Notes: a model not told the origin generated them from the letters alone. 43,379 bases of DNA from Prevotella sp. UBA3776 (GCA_002369515.1 DFFM01000035.1:1-43379), one strand, 5' to 3'; positions 33,971-41,773 are shown, counted from the stretch's first letter. A program made the numbers and translations.

Positions 33971-34613
33971 CCTTTATGCGTATGATTCGGTTGGTTTGTT
34001 GAGCCACTCCGGGGTCGTGGGTGACGATAATCTGCGTCATGCCCTGCTCCTGGTTGAGTTGTTTGAGCAGCTGCATCACCTCGAGCGAGGTTTTCGAGTC
34101 GAGCGCCCCAGTGGGTTCGTCGGCCAGGATGACCTGCGGATGAGTGATGAGCGCGCGGGCAATGGCGACACGCTGTTTTTGTCCACCCGACATCTCGTTG
34201 GGATAGTGGTCGGCCCATTCGAGCAGGCCCAGACGCTCCAAATACTCCAGTGCCATTTGGTGGCGTTTGCGTCGGCTCACGCCTTGATAGAACAATGGCA
34301 GCTCTACGTTCTCCACTGCCGTCTTGAAGGCTATGAGGTTGAACGACTGGAAGATGAAACCAATCATTCGGTTGCGGTATTCGGCGGCGCGCCGTTCGCT
34401 CAGTCCCTTGATGAGCGTGTCGGCCAATATGTATTCGCCCGAGTCGTAGTTGTCCAGAATGCCAAGGATGTTGAGCAGAGTGGATTTTCCCGATCCCGAC
34501 GCCCCCATGATGGACACAAACTCTCCACGCTCAATGTCGAGGTCGATGCCTTTGAGCACATGGAGCGGCTGTGCGCCAAAATAGGTCTTGTTGATGTCTC
34601 TCAGATGTAGCAT
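33954..34613 (-). CDS. ABC transporter ATP-binding protein, LolD/MacB type
   Basis: The 219-residue ATPase has Walker A GASGSGKST (37-45), signature MSGGQKQRVAIARAL, Walker B VILADEPTGALDS and the H-loop VTHDPGVA. Its length and sequence fit the LolD/MacB/FtsE group that drives FtsX-type permeases. It is the first gene of the 28941-34613 exporter operon. Substrate is unknown; macrolides, peptides or lipoproteins are all possible for this class. Confidence 0.95.
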   Translation of the reverse strand: MLHLRDINKTYFGAQPLHVLKGIDLDIERGEFVSIMGASGSGKSTLLNILGILDNYDSGEYILADTLIKGLSERRAAEYRNRMIGFIFQSFNLIAFKTAVENVELPLFYQGVSRRKRHQMALEYLERLGLLEWADHYPNEMSGGQKQRVAIARALITHPQVILADEPTGALDSKTSLEVMQLLKQLNQEQGMTQIIVTHDPGVAQQTNRIIRIKDGIIE

Positions 34614-34823
34614 TATTCAATGTGTTTTTTTAGAATGAATCGGGCATCATGCACCATGAATCATGCACCATGTTTTTACTCCCGATGCCTTTCATCGTTT
34701 TTTTGACGGGCGAACAGGTGGTAAAGTTGCAGCGGAAGTTGTTTTTTTTGCTGACAGCTGCATTTTTTCACCATTCACTATGCATTATTTATTACGCATT
34801 ATGCATTCATCATTATGCATTAT
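34614..34823. other. Intergenic region with ATTATGCAT-type short repeats
   Basis: The 210 bases between the GntR gene end and the ABC ATPase start contain CATCATGCACCATGAATCAT-type repeats and several ATGCATTAT units near 34775-34835. I found no consensus promoter, so the exporter operon may be read from the GntR gene. The short plus-strand frames here are not called. Confidence 0.5.
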
Positions 34824-35186
34824 TCACTTTGCATTAAGAGTTGTCCATGCTTGCTCGATGTCCTTGAGATCCAGACCCAGCAGCCGCATGTTGCGGAACA
34901 GTTCGGGAAGCGTCTGCTCCATGAACTCGCGCTTGCGCACTGCCAGTATCTGTTCTTTCGCACCGGGGGTGACGAAGTAGCCCAGTCCGCGCTTGTTGTA
35001 GATGATGCCGTCGCGCGAGAGAGCCTCGTAGGCCTTCACCGCCGTGTTGGTGTTCACCTGCAAGAGCACTGCATACTCGCGAACGCTCGGGATGCGGGCA
35101 TCGTCCTGGTAGTTGCCGGCCAGAATCTCGTCGCACAGGCGGTCGGCCATCTGCAGGAATATTGCTTTGTCGCTATTGAAAGTCAT
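34824..35186 (-). CDS. GntR-family transcriptional regulator, YtrA subfamily
   Basis: The 120-residue protein has an N-terminal winged helix (about 5-70, ILAGNYQDDARIPSVREYAVLLQVNTNTAVKAYEALSRDGIIYNKRGLGYFV in several pieces) and a short helical tail (about 75-120), the YtrA form that lacks a large effector domain. Such regulators usually control nearby ABC transporters. It lies between an ABC-2-like set (35414-37933) and the MacAB-like operon (28941-34613) on the same strand, so it may regulate either or both. Confidence 0.92.
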   Translation of the reverse strand: MTFNSDKAIFLQMADRLCDEILAGNYQDDARIPSVREYAVLLQVNTNTAVKAYEALSRDGIIYNKRGLGYFVTPGAKEQILAVRKREFMEQTLPELFRNMRLLGLDLKDIEQAWTTLNAK

Positions 35187-35224
35187 AGGCTTTTCAAGTA
35201 TTTAATGTCAATTATCCTTTTTTA

Positions 35225-35355
35225 TTAGGAGTGTTGGAGTGCAGAAGTGTAGGAGTGCAGACAATAGTTTTTGCCCTTAGGCTTACGCCGCTCCCCCGTT
35301 TGAAGGGATTATGCAAATGTCTTGCATCTCCTTGCAACTCCTTGCAACTACTTAT
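35225..35355. repeat. Short repeat arrays with inverted partners before the GntR gene
   Basis: GGAGTGTTGGAGTGCAGAAG followed by TGTAGGAGTGCAG lies at about 35228-35260. Three 10-base units (CTTGCATCTC, CTTGCAACTC, CTTGCAACTA) lie at 35321-35350. The two arrays are partly complementary and could form a long imperfect stem, in the same style as the array at 11484-11583. Confidence 0.6.
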
Positions 35356-35413
35356 TTACTCACTCTGAGAAAGTTGAGTTATACATTATGAATTATTCAT
35401 TATGCATTACTAA

Positions 35414-36232
35414 CTACACATTCAGCCAGCGGCGGCTTTCCACCTGCATGCGTGTGAAGATGCGATAGCTGGCCAGATAGTTGAACACCGACAGCGCAGC
35501 CAACACCATTATGCCGAGATAGCCCAACCAACTGACGATGAGCTTCATGTTCTCAATTGATGAAATGTAATCGCCAGGCACCAAACCGTGTTCAACGAGC
35601 ACAACCATCAGCTTGGAGAAACAGAGTGACAGGATCATCAGCGCTGCCGAAACAATGACGAACGACCACTTACGGAACAGCGTTCCACCCAATGTATAGA
35701 CCGAATGGGTCCACACCAGCATGAGGCCATTGAGCAAGGCGACTTGCCAGGGTACTTCCAGCAGGCCCTTGATAAAGTTCAGCATGGAAGTGAGCATCGC
35801 CTGAACGCCGCTCACCAGTCCACAGTCCTTGTAGAGCAGCGGGAAAACCAGCATGCGCAGCGTGTCGCCCACGGCAAAGGCCACGAAGATGGCCACCACG
35901 TTGATAACCGAGGCATAGACGATGACGGCCAGAAATTTCTCCAGATTGCTGGCAGGCAGCGAAAACAGGGCAATGCGCCGCTGCTTGCTGGCGAATGCCG
36001 TAAGTGGGCAGCTGATGCTCACCAACACGGCCAGCATCAGGAAGAACGCACACACGCCGATGCCAACCGACACGCAGGCCTCGTAGGGCTGATGCATCAC
36101 TACAATGAAGAAGAACTCGGCCAGCAGGGCACCCAGCGAGAATGTGGCTGTCCAGAGGGCCAGGGTGCGCCAGTTCTCTACTACCACCCAGCACAGCGTC
36201 TGCCAGAAGCGTTTTATATCGAATTTGTTCAT
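35414..36232 (-). CDS. ABC-2-like membrane protein (paralogue 2 of a pair)
   Basis: The 272-residue protein has about six transmembrane helices and starts MNKFDIKRFWQTLCWVVVENWRTL. It shares with its upstream neighbour the cytoplasmic-loop motif LPASNLEKFL after TM2, plus overall size. Together with the ATPase at 37103 it should form an ABC transporter permease pair of the YtrC/D kind. No substrate clue is visible. Confidence 0.82.
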   Translation of the reverse strand: MNKFDIKRFWQTLCWVVVENWRTLALWTATFSLGALLAEFFFIVVMHQPYEACVSVGIGVCAFFLMLAVLVSISCPLTAFASKQRRIALFSLPASNLEKFLAVIVYASVINVVAIFVAFAVGDTLRMLVFPLLYKDCGLVSGVQAMLTSMLNFIKGLLEVPWQVALLNGLMLVWTHSVYTLGGTLFRKWSFVIVSAALMILSLCFSKLMVVLVEHGLVPGDYISSIENMKLIVSWLGYLGIMVLAALSVFNYLASYRIFTRMQVESRRWLNV

Positions 36233-36278
36233 AGTTGCAAGTTTTTTAAATGAGAGGACACTCTCGTTATGTTGATTG

Positions 36279-37067
36279 TCATTTTATTCTTGTGTTCACA
36301 AAGCGGCCACGCAGCTGCCAGTGGCAGAAAAGCCGGTAGGCCAGCCATGTATTGAGCGCCGTGAGCAGCAGGCTTGCCACGATGCCGATGACGCTTTCGA
36401 AAGCTTTCGTGAAATTGCCCATCAGGAAACCTATCTGGTAGAACAGCCCCCTGCTGCTGCCTGTGAAGGCTCCTATCGGCACCAGCACCAAAACCATGAG
36501 CAGGAGAATCGCCAACAGAGTGAACACCCACGCAAACTTCCTGCTACGGAAGAAGTTGACGCCCAGCAAGATGAACGAGTGCAACCAGAGGCACAACAGA
36601 AACAGGCCTAAGGGCAAATGGAAGTCCTTGGTGGCCACTTGGTCCATCATGCGCCCCACCACCGAGGTGGTATCGGGCATCTGGCGAACCATGTTCACCA
36701 CATACTGAATGCCGTCGGCAACGCAAATGGACAGGACGAAGAGCGGAAGCACCAGGATCCACGTGGAATAGCGCATGATGAACTTTTCAAGATTGCTGGC
36801 CGGAACCACGAGCAACTGTCGCATAGAATCCTTCTGCTCAAAGCTGTGGAACATGTAATTGCCACCTGCGATGACAATGGCGGCCAACATCACCCACGTC
36901 ATGAATGTGCAGGCTCGGTAATCGCCGTCTCCCGCGCTGGTATAGACCAAATAGAGGAATGCTAAGACGACCGAGAGTTGCACGGAAGTCTTTATGTAGT
37001 AGCGCTTGTCGCCTTCGAGAGTCCAGCGGGCAAAGCGCAAGAAACGATTGAAACTGAAACTATTCAT
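36279..37067 (-). CDS. ABC-2-like membrane protein (paralogue 1 of a pair)
   Basis: The 262-residue protein has about six transmembrane helices and starts MNSFSFNRFLRFARWTLEGDKRYYIKT. VVPASNLEKFIMRYSTWIL is the counterpart of the PASNLEKF motif in the next gene (46 bases downstream). It follows the ATPase gene by 35 bases. The pair is probably the membrane part of one transporter. Confidence 0.82.
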   Translation of the reverse strand: MNSFSFNRFLRFARWTLEGDKRYYIKTSVQLSVVLAFLYLVYTSAGDGDYRACTFMTWVMLAAIVIAGGNYMFHSFEQKDSMRQLLVVPASNLEKFIMRYSTWILVLPLFVLSICVADGIQYVVNMVRQMPDTTSVVGRMMDQVATKDFHLPLGLFLLCLWLHSFILLGVNFFRSRKFAWVFTLLAILLLMVLVLVPIGAFTGSSRGLFYQIGFLMGNFTKAFESVIGIVASLLLTALNTWLAYRLFCHWQLRGRFVNTRIK

Positions 37068-37102
37068 AACTGCCGTTCTTTAAAAAGTTAAGGAGTGAGA
37101 AA

Positions 37103-37933
37103 TCAAACCGTCAACTGAGCCTTTCCGCTGGTCACCGCCTCGAACAGCAGTTCCAGGTTGAGCTGAGTCTCGTCGCTGCCGGGCTGGCGGCGCGCCATGA
37201 CGGCACTTCCCTGGAGCGAAGGCTCGCTGAAGACCACGTCGCTCAGGTCGCTGCCCGGCGCACGGTATTCGAAGGTGTAACGCTCGCAGATGTCAGCCAC
37301 ACTGCTGTCCAACAGCAGTCGGCGCTGGTCGAGTATCAGGATGTGGTCCAGCAACTGCTCCACGTCGTGCACCTGGTGGGTGGAGATGATGAGCGTACGG
37401 TCGTCGGCCATGTTGTTGGCCACCACGCGGCGGAACTGCGCCTTCGAGGGAATGTCCAATCCGTTGGTGGGCTCGTCCATCAGCAGCAGCCGTGTTCCAG
37501 CGGCGAGTGCAAAACTCATGAACACCTTCTTCTTCTGCCCCATCGAGAGAGAATTGAGTTGCAGGGAGGTGGGCAGCTCGAAGTCGGTGAGACAATTGTT
37601 GAGCACCTCGCGGCTGAAACGCGGATAGAACGGCTCGTTCATGCGCACAAAGCGGTCGAGCGACGTGGCCGGCAGGTCGAACTCCTCGGGCACGATGAAG
37701 ATTTCCTGCAACGTGTCGGGACGGCGCTTGCTCGTATCTACCCCGTCGTAGCTCACGGTTCCGCGCTGTGCATGCAGCAGGCCGCAGATGAGGTAGAGCA
37801 GCGTCGATTTGCCAGTACCGTTCTTGCCCAGCAGTCCGTAAATGTTGTTACTTTCAAGTCGCAGGCTGAAATCGTCGAACACCTGATGCTTGGAGCCGGC
37901 ATATTTGAAACTGATATTGTTGATCTCTATCAT
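37103..37933 (-). CDS. ABC transporter ATP-binding protein
   Basis: About 276 residues from the ATG at 37933 (MIEINNISFKYAG); a TTG 17 codons upstream is unlikely. Walker A GLLGKNGTGKST (33-44), signature region LNSLSMGQKKKVFMSFAL (a variant with SMGQ in place of SGGQ), Walker B LLLMDEPTNGLD and H-loop ISTHQVHDVE are all present. The C-terminal 80 residues form a small extra domain. It lies with two membrane proteins and a YtrA-type regulator, the usual make-up of ytr-like loci. Confidence 0.93.
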   Translation of the reverse strand: MIEINNISFKYAGSKHQVFDDFSLRLESNNIYGLLGKNGTGKSTLLYLICGLLHAQRGTVSYDGVDTSKRRPDTLQEIFIVPEEFDLPATSLDRFVRMNEPFYPRFSREVLNNCLTDFELPTSLQLNSLSMGQKKKVFMSFALAAGTRLLLMDEPTNGLDIPSKAQFRRVVANNMADDRTLIISTHQVHDVEQLLDHILILDQRRLLLDSSVADICERYTFEYRAPGSDLSDVVFSEPSLQGSAVMARRQPGSDETQLNLELLFEAVTSGKAQLTV

Positions 37934-38045
37934 GATTGTTGAACTTTTTAAGATTGAAATTTGAGAATGAAAAATTGATAACAAGCTGTCGTTTCGGCCA
38001 CCTCGGCCTTCTCGAACTGTTGCAGGGAGTCACAGTGTGGCGACT

Positions 38046-38528
38046 CTACTCCCACGCCAGCAGCAGGTCGTTCTTGGGATTCATGACCAGCATTTGGTCA
38101 ACCAGATTGAAGGTGTTGCTCTCGTGGTCCAACTGCAAGTAGTTCACCGACATGAGGTGGTCGAACTCATACTTGTAAACCGCCTTTTGGTCGGCCGTCT
38201 TGTAGGCGTTGGCCTTGCTGTCCCAGTTGCTGCGCTCCACGGTATAGCCGTCGGCGGTGTAGCGGAAGTCCAGTTTGTAGCTCTGCTGCCACTCGTTGGT
38301 CATTTTGTTCCATGCAAAGGCCTCTTTCGTGGTTACCCGCTCGGCGTCATCGTAAGTATAGCGATACTCCAGCTTCGGGCAGAGGGATTCGCCCATTCGG
38401 TCATAAACATACATGGTTGTCAGTTGGCCGTTCTCAATGTCGGCGTTGTAGAAATACTGACTGTTGCTGTCAAGACTTACATTCAGATACATGCTCAGAA
38501 TGGTTGCTACGGTGATGATTGTTTCCAT
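38046..38528 (-). CDS. Exported DUF3836-like protein of unknown function
   Basis: About 160 residues from the ATG at 38528 (METIITVATILSMYLNVSLD). The frame extends further upstream but crosses the promoter, so the longer start is rejected. A short hydrophobic N-terminus suggests export. The body is a series of beta-hairpin-like repeats with Y and W: LEYRYTYDDAERVTTKEAFA, WNKMTNEWQQSYKLDFRYTA, VYKYEFDHLMSVNYLQLD. This pattern recalls DUF3836 proteins of Bacteroides. Function is unknown. It has a strong promoter with an inverted repeat at the transcription start. Confidence 0.72.
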   Translation of the reverse strand: METIITVATILSMYLNVSLDSNSQYFYNADIENGQLTTMYVYDRMGESLCPKLEYRYTYDDAERVTTKEAFAWNKMTNEWQQSYKLDFRYTADGYTVERSNWDSKANAYKTADQKAVYKYEFDHLMSVNYLQLDHESNTFNLVDQMLVMNPKNDLLLAWE

Positions 38529-38590
38529 AATTCTTATTGTTTTTGTGGTTGTTATTATTTTTGTTGAAAATTCAATGTTTATTTCTCTGT

Positions 38591-38620
38591 TGTAGTGTAC
38601 CAGTTGAATAGTACACTGCA
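38591..38620 (-). promoter_or_regulatory. Inverted repeat at the transcription start of the DUF3836-like gene
   Basis: TGTAGTGTAC, 10 bases, GTACACTGCA: 9 of 10 positions are complementary. It overlaps the end of the -7 element and the predicted start at about 38612. It could be a repressor operator or a 5' hairpin of the mRNA. Confidence 0.5.
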
Positions 38621-38650
38621 AAAGTAATTTATTTCCCGATACACACCAAA
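38619..38650 (-). promoter_or_regulatory. Promoter of the DUF3836-like gene
   Basis: On the minus strand TTTG (38647-38650), 20 bases, TACTTTTG (38619-38626): exact consensus. The leader to the ATG at 38528 is about 85 bases. Confidence 0.8.
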
Positions 38651-39203
38651 CATTTGGCCACTTTTTTTCAATGCAGCCCTGCATTTTAACTGTTTTTTAC
38701 AGTTTTATCGCCCAAAACCTTTGTTTGACCACAAGAAACAGCCAACTATACGGAAGACAAATCGCCAATCTGATTCAAATCTCGCGACAAGCCATCCACA
38801 CTCTCCGCCCCGTTATGCGGCCTGCAGGCTTCAACGCCGCGCGCACTGTGAACGATGCACCATCAGAAAGCGAGCGAACCAACAGAAGCATCAGTCTCTG
38901 CGGAGCAAAACTGCCAATGATTTCTTGTTGTCGGGAGATATTTCCGTAACTCACGACAATAAAAAAACATCTCTCGACAATAAAAAAATAGCTCACGACG
39001 ATAGGAACAAATTCTCTAGAAAATTTGCCCACGTCGTCGTGAGATATTTTTTCGGCGTTCCATAATATATAAATAATGTATGGCGAGGGAGCAGTCCACC
39101 CCGGAAAGGCGAACCCAAAAAGCAAAGTGCAGAGACCATCTGCGGCATGCAGAGGGAGGATTCCGGTCAAACGGCACCCAAAACACACTTTTCATGACTT
39201 TTT
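38651..39203. other. Divergent intergenic region with palindromic repeat copy 3
   Basis: Between the promoters of the leftward DUF3836-like gene and the rightward beta-barrel gene no supported gene is present. It contains the repeat element at 38935-39060. The minus-strand frame at 38775-39188 mostly translates this repeat and lacks a family signature, so it is not called. The rest (38651-38930, 39061-39203) shows nothing I recognise. Confidence 0.6.
38935..39060. repeat. 21-bp units plus TCTAGA-core palindrome, copy 3
   Basis: Two 21-base units begin at about 38948 and 38969 (CTCACGACAATAAAAAAAC and CTCTCGACAATAAAAAAAT forms). A palindrome follows, with left arm AAAAAATAGCTCACGACGA, core CAAATTCTCTAGAAAATTTG and right arm TCGTCGTGAGATATTTTTT. 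Arms and core pair well with a short mismatched stretch between them. The core is that of copy 1 and the 21-base units are those of copy 2. Confidence 0.85.
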
Positions 39204-39235
39204 CTTGTCAGATTGAAAGGAAATGGCTAACTTTG
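39204..39235 (+). promoter_or_regulatory. Promoter of the outer-membrane beta-barrel gene
   Basis: CTTG (39204-39207, one mismatch), 20 bases, TAACTTTG (39228-39235, exact match to TAnnTTTG). The leader to the ATG at 39374 is about 130 bases, with no fold I could assign. Confidence 0.6.
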
Positions 39236-39373
39236 CTGCACATTTAAAACGTGCAATTCAAAAACAGGACAAGAAGCAAACAGACGGTTTGCAAGCAATC
39301 AAGGGTAGCATCTTTCACAGAGAAACCCATCGGAAGATGCCGTCCAACATATCATAATAAAAAAACAAACGAG

Positions 39374-40120
39374 ATGAAGAAATTTTTGTTGATGGCATTC
39401 CTGGCAGTCGGTTTGACGGCCAATGCCGAAGAAATGAACGAGAACAACGTGGCTGGCAGCACTGAAAAGACTGCGCTGGCCGCTGACAACGACCAAGAAA
39501 TCAACAATGGCGGCTTGACGCTTGACGAAGGCAAGGATGACGACCGTTTGTCGATGCACATCTACACCGGCTTCAACATCCCCACAGACAGTCCTGAGGG
39601 CGTTGATTTTTCTTTTTGGCGCTCGTGGGAAATCAACTGGACCATTGTCCAGTATGACTACCGACTAAAGAACTCGAATCTGGCTCTTTCGGCCGGTATC
39701 GGCTTCAACTGGCGCAAATATACGTTGGACGGACACAAAAACCAGATTTACAAGGATGGCAACATGGTGAAGATACTTCCTGCCGGCCAGGAGATGAACG
39801 ACCTGAGCTCGAACATCCACACCGTGAGCATCTCTGTGCCGCTGCTGGCAAAATACAGTTTCAACAAGAACTTCGCCCTCTCTGTGGGCCCGCAGTTGAA
39901 CCTGAACTACTACGGACGTCTGCACAATGCCTACAAGCATGGTGACGACAACCATGACATCAGCACAAAGGCGATTGGACAGCGCCTCTTAACGGTTGAC
40001 CTTATGGGCATCGTCCACCTTTGGGACGTCGGCATCTATTGCAAGTACTCGCCCATGAGCGTGATTAAGAAAGACCGTGGTCCCCAGTTCAAGTCGGTGG
40101 CCATCGGTGTTTACTTCTAG
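39374..40120 (+). CDS. Outer-membrane beta-barrel protein (PorT/OprF-like fold)
   Basis: About 248 residues from the ATG at 39374 (MKKFLLMAFLAVGLTANAEE); a frame start at 39251 lies in the leader and is rejected. A signal peptide (1-18) is followed by an acidic linker (about 20-55) and alternating beta strands (HIYTGFNIP, LALSAGIGFNWRKY, ISVPLLAKYSFNKNFALSVGPQLNLNYYG). The final strand, AIGVYF, ends in an aromatic residue, the usual signal for outer-membrane insertion. The function is not known. Its TAG stop shares CTAG with the opposite xseB stop. Confidence 0.85.
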   Translation: MKKFLLMAFLAVGLTANAEEMNENNVAGSTEKTALAADNDQEINNGGLTLDEGKDDDRLSMHIYTGFNIPTDSPEGVDFSFWRSWEINWTIVQYDYRLKNSNLALSAGIGFNWRKYTLDGHKNQIYKDGNMVKILPAGQEMNDLSSNIHTVSISVPLLAKYSFNKNFALSVGPQLNLNYYGRLHNAYKHGDDNHDISTKAIGQRLLTVDLMGIVHLWDVGIYCKYSPMSVIKKDRGPQFKSVAIGVYF

Positions 40121-40299
40121 TTCAATTGGGCTATTTCCGTTTCTGCCTGGGTCAGTTTGTCCTTGCAGAACTTGATAAGTCGCTGTGCAGTCTTGAGCTG
40201 CACAGCGATTTCGTCTATACTGAACTCGTCGTTCTCCATCTTTCGCACAATTTCCTGCAATTGTGCGAAAGCCTCTTCGTATTTTTGTTCCTTTTTCAT
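40117..40299 (-). CDS. xseB: Exodeoxyribonuclease VII small subunit
   Basis: The 60-residue helical protein has the XseB core: YEEAFAQLQEIVRKMENDEFSIDEIAVQLKTAQRLIKFCKDKL, seen here in pieces, with the standard E-A-x-x-x-L-x-x-I-V pattern. It binds XseA to make the exonuclease that degrades single-stranded DNA from both ends. It lies 13 bases after xseA. The gene contains two perfect inverted repeats, 40181-40207 (10-bp stem) and 40241-40270 (12-bp stem). Its TAG stop overlaps the TAG stop of the convergent beta-barrel gene. Confidence 0.94.
   Translation of the reverse strand: MKKEQKYEEAFAQLQEIVRKMENDEFSIDEIAVQLKTAQRLIKFCKDKLTQAETEIAQLN
40181..40270. terminator. Two perfect hairpins inside xseB, possible terminators for the convergent gene
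   Basis: CGCTGTGCAG-7 bases-CTGCACAGCG at 40181-40207 and TTTCGCACAATT-6 bases-AATTGTGCGAAA at 40241-40270. Both are perfect stems without a clear U-run. They lie just downstream of the plus-strand beta-barrel gene, which has no other visible terminator. Confidence 0.4.
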
Positions 40300-40312
40300 T
40301 TTGCTTTATAGT

Positions 40313-41617
40313 TTATAGCCCCCTCTCATCCACCACCGAGCGGAGGGTGCCTTTTTCGAGTCTTGTTTCCAATTCGTCGCCAGGTTTGGCATCATGGGCA
40401 TCGCGCAGGACCTTGCCACCCAGCAGCGTGATGCTGTAGCCACGTCGCAGGAGCAACGCGGGGTCGAGGCTGCGTGTCTTCTCCTCGCACAGCTGCAGCT
40501 GGTGCTTCTCGGCCATCAGCCTGCGGCCTGTCAGTATGGGCAGTTTCTGCTCCAGGGCACTGATGGCCGACAGCCTTGTCTGCACATGCTGACGGACAGC
40601 CGCGAAAAGCCTTGCATGAAGATTGTCGAGACGCGCCCCCTGACGGGTTTTGTAAACAGAGAAAAGCGCTGGAATCTGACCCGACAGCCGCTCCAACCGC
40701 ATGCGCTCGATGGTCATGCGCCGACGGACAATGACGGTAATGGTTTCGCTCATGTCCTCCAACTGGTGGAACACCTGTGCCAAGTTGTCGATGAGGAAGG
40801 CGGCCGCAGCCGTAGGCGTTTTCACCCGCGTGTGCGAAACCATGTCGAGTACGCTCTCGTCGCGTTCGTGGCCTATGCCGGTGATGACGGGCAGTGGGAA
40901 GTTGGCCACGTTCTCGGCCAGTGCCAGTGTGTCGAACCCCGAGAGGTCGCTTGTGGCACCTCCGCCGCGGATGATCACCACGCAGTCGAAATCGTCGGCA
41001 CGGGCATTGATGCTGTTGAGCGCTGCTATGACGGTCGGCTCCACCTGCTCGCCCTGCATGACTGCCGCGAACAACTCGGTATGGAAACGGAAACCGTACT
41101 CGTTGTTGGCCAGTTGGTTGCAGAAATCGCCGTAGCCAGCGGCATTGGCGCTCGATATGACGGCTACACGCTGTGCAAACATGGGCAATCGCAGTTCCTT
41201 GTTCAATTCGAACACACCTTCCTCCTTCAGTTGGCGGATGATGTCCTGTCGTTTGCGCGCCATGTCGCCCATGGTGTAGGTGGGATCGATGTCGGTGACA
41301 ATCCACGAAAAACCGTAGTTTTCATGAAACTGCGCATACACCTTCAGCAGCACTTTCATGCCGGCATGGATGGTTTGCCCCGTAGTGCGCTCGAAGTAAG
41401 GCTTGAGCACCATCCACGTCTGCCTCCAGCACTTGGCCGAAGCCTTGGCCACAGGTGTGTTGCCGCGCTCCTCCTTCTGAATGAGTTCCAGATAGCAATG
41501 GCCGCCCCACTCTCGGGCTTCCGACAGTTCGGCCTCCACCCAATAATCGTTTGGCATTGCCTGTTCGAGTGTCATTCGCACCAGGCTGTTCAGTTCAAAA
41601 AGCGAAAGGGTTTTCAT
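40313..41617 (-). CDS. xseA: Exodeoxyribonuclease VII large subunit
   Basis: The 434-residue protein has an N-terminal OB-fold (about 1-105, SLFELNSLVRMTLEQAMPNDYWVEAELSEAREW). The catalytic domain (about 120-330) carries AVISSANAAGYGDF, VVIIRGGGATSDLSGFD and VITGIGHERDESVLDMVSHTRVKTPTAAAAFL; helices and a short C-terminal domain (about 370-434) that contacts XseB follow. All these are standard for XseA. It lies 6 bases behind the protease gene and 13 before xseB. Confidence 0.96.
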   Translation of the reverse strand: MKTLSLFELNSLVRMTLEQAMPNDYWVEAELSEAREWGGHCYLELIQKEERGNTPVAKASAKCWRQTWMVLKPYFERTTGQTIHAGMKVLLKVYAQFHENYGFSWIVTDIDPTYTMGDMARKRQDIIRQLKEEGVFELNKELRLPMFAQRVAVISSANAAGYGDFCNQLANNEYGFRFHTELFAAVMQGEQVEPTVIAALNSINARADDFDCVVIIRGGGATSDLSGFDTLALAENVANFPLPVITGIGHERDESVLDMVSHTRVKTPTAAAAFLIDNLAQVFHQLEDMSETITVIVRRRMTIERMRLERLSGQIPALFSVYKTRQGARLDNLHARLFAAVRQHVQTRLSAISALEQKLPILTGRRLMAEKHQLQLCEEKTRSLDPALLLRRGYSITLLGGKVLRDAHDAKPGDELETRLEKGTLRSVVDERGL

Positions 41618-41773
41618 CGGGAGTTAGCGGGTGTTAGCGGAAGTCCCCTCCGACTCCCCCAGGGGGGAGAGACTTGCCCCCACCAAACCTCCCCCCGTAG
41701 GGGAGGCTTCCTTCGCGTTGGGGCTTCCCTCGCCCCCTTTAGGGGGGACAGGGGGGCTGGATGAGAGGTGAGC
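41618..41773 (-). repeat. G/C-block repeat element forming the C-terminal tail of the protease gene
   Basis: The stretch holds the same blocks as the copies at 26738-26848 and 28160-28292 (CTCCCCTACGGGGGGAGGTT, CTCTCCCCCCTGGGGGAGTC, CCCCCTAAAGGGGGC on the minus strand) but in a different order. It begins with CGGGAGTTAGCGGGTGTTAG at 41619-41638, the same lead-in seen at 26719. It encodes about the last 49 residues of the protease. Confidence 0.87.

Noticed and set aside
38775..39188. 137-codon minus-strand frame in the divergent region
   Set aside because: Most of it translates repeat copy 3. Its other parts match no family and it has no promoter of its own.
39251..39373. N-terminal extension of the beta-barrel protein by 41 residues
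   Set aside because: It would place a basic, non-signal segment before a perfect signal peptide and starts only about 15 bases after the promoter.
40394..41764. 456-codon plus-strand frame opposite xseA
   Set aside because: xseA shows all family motifs on the minus strand; the other frame has none.
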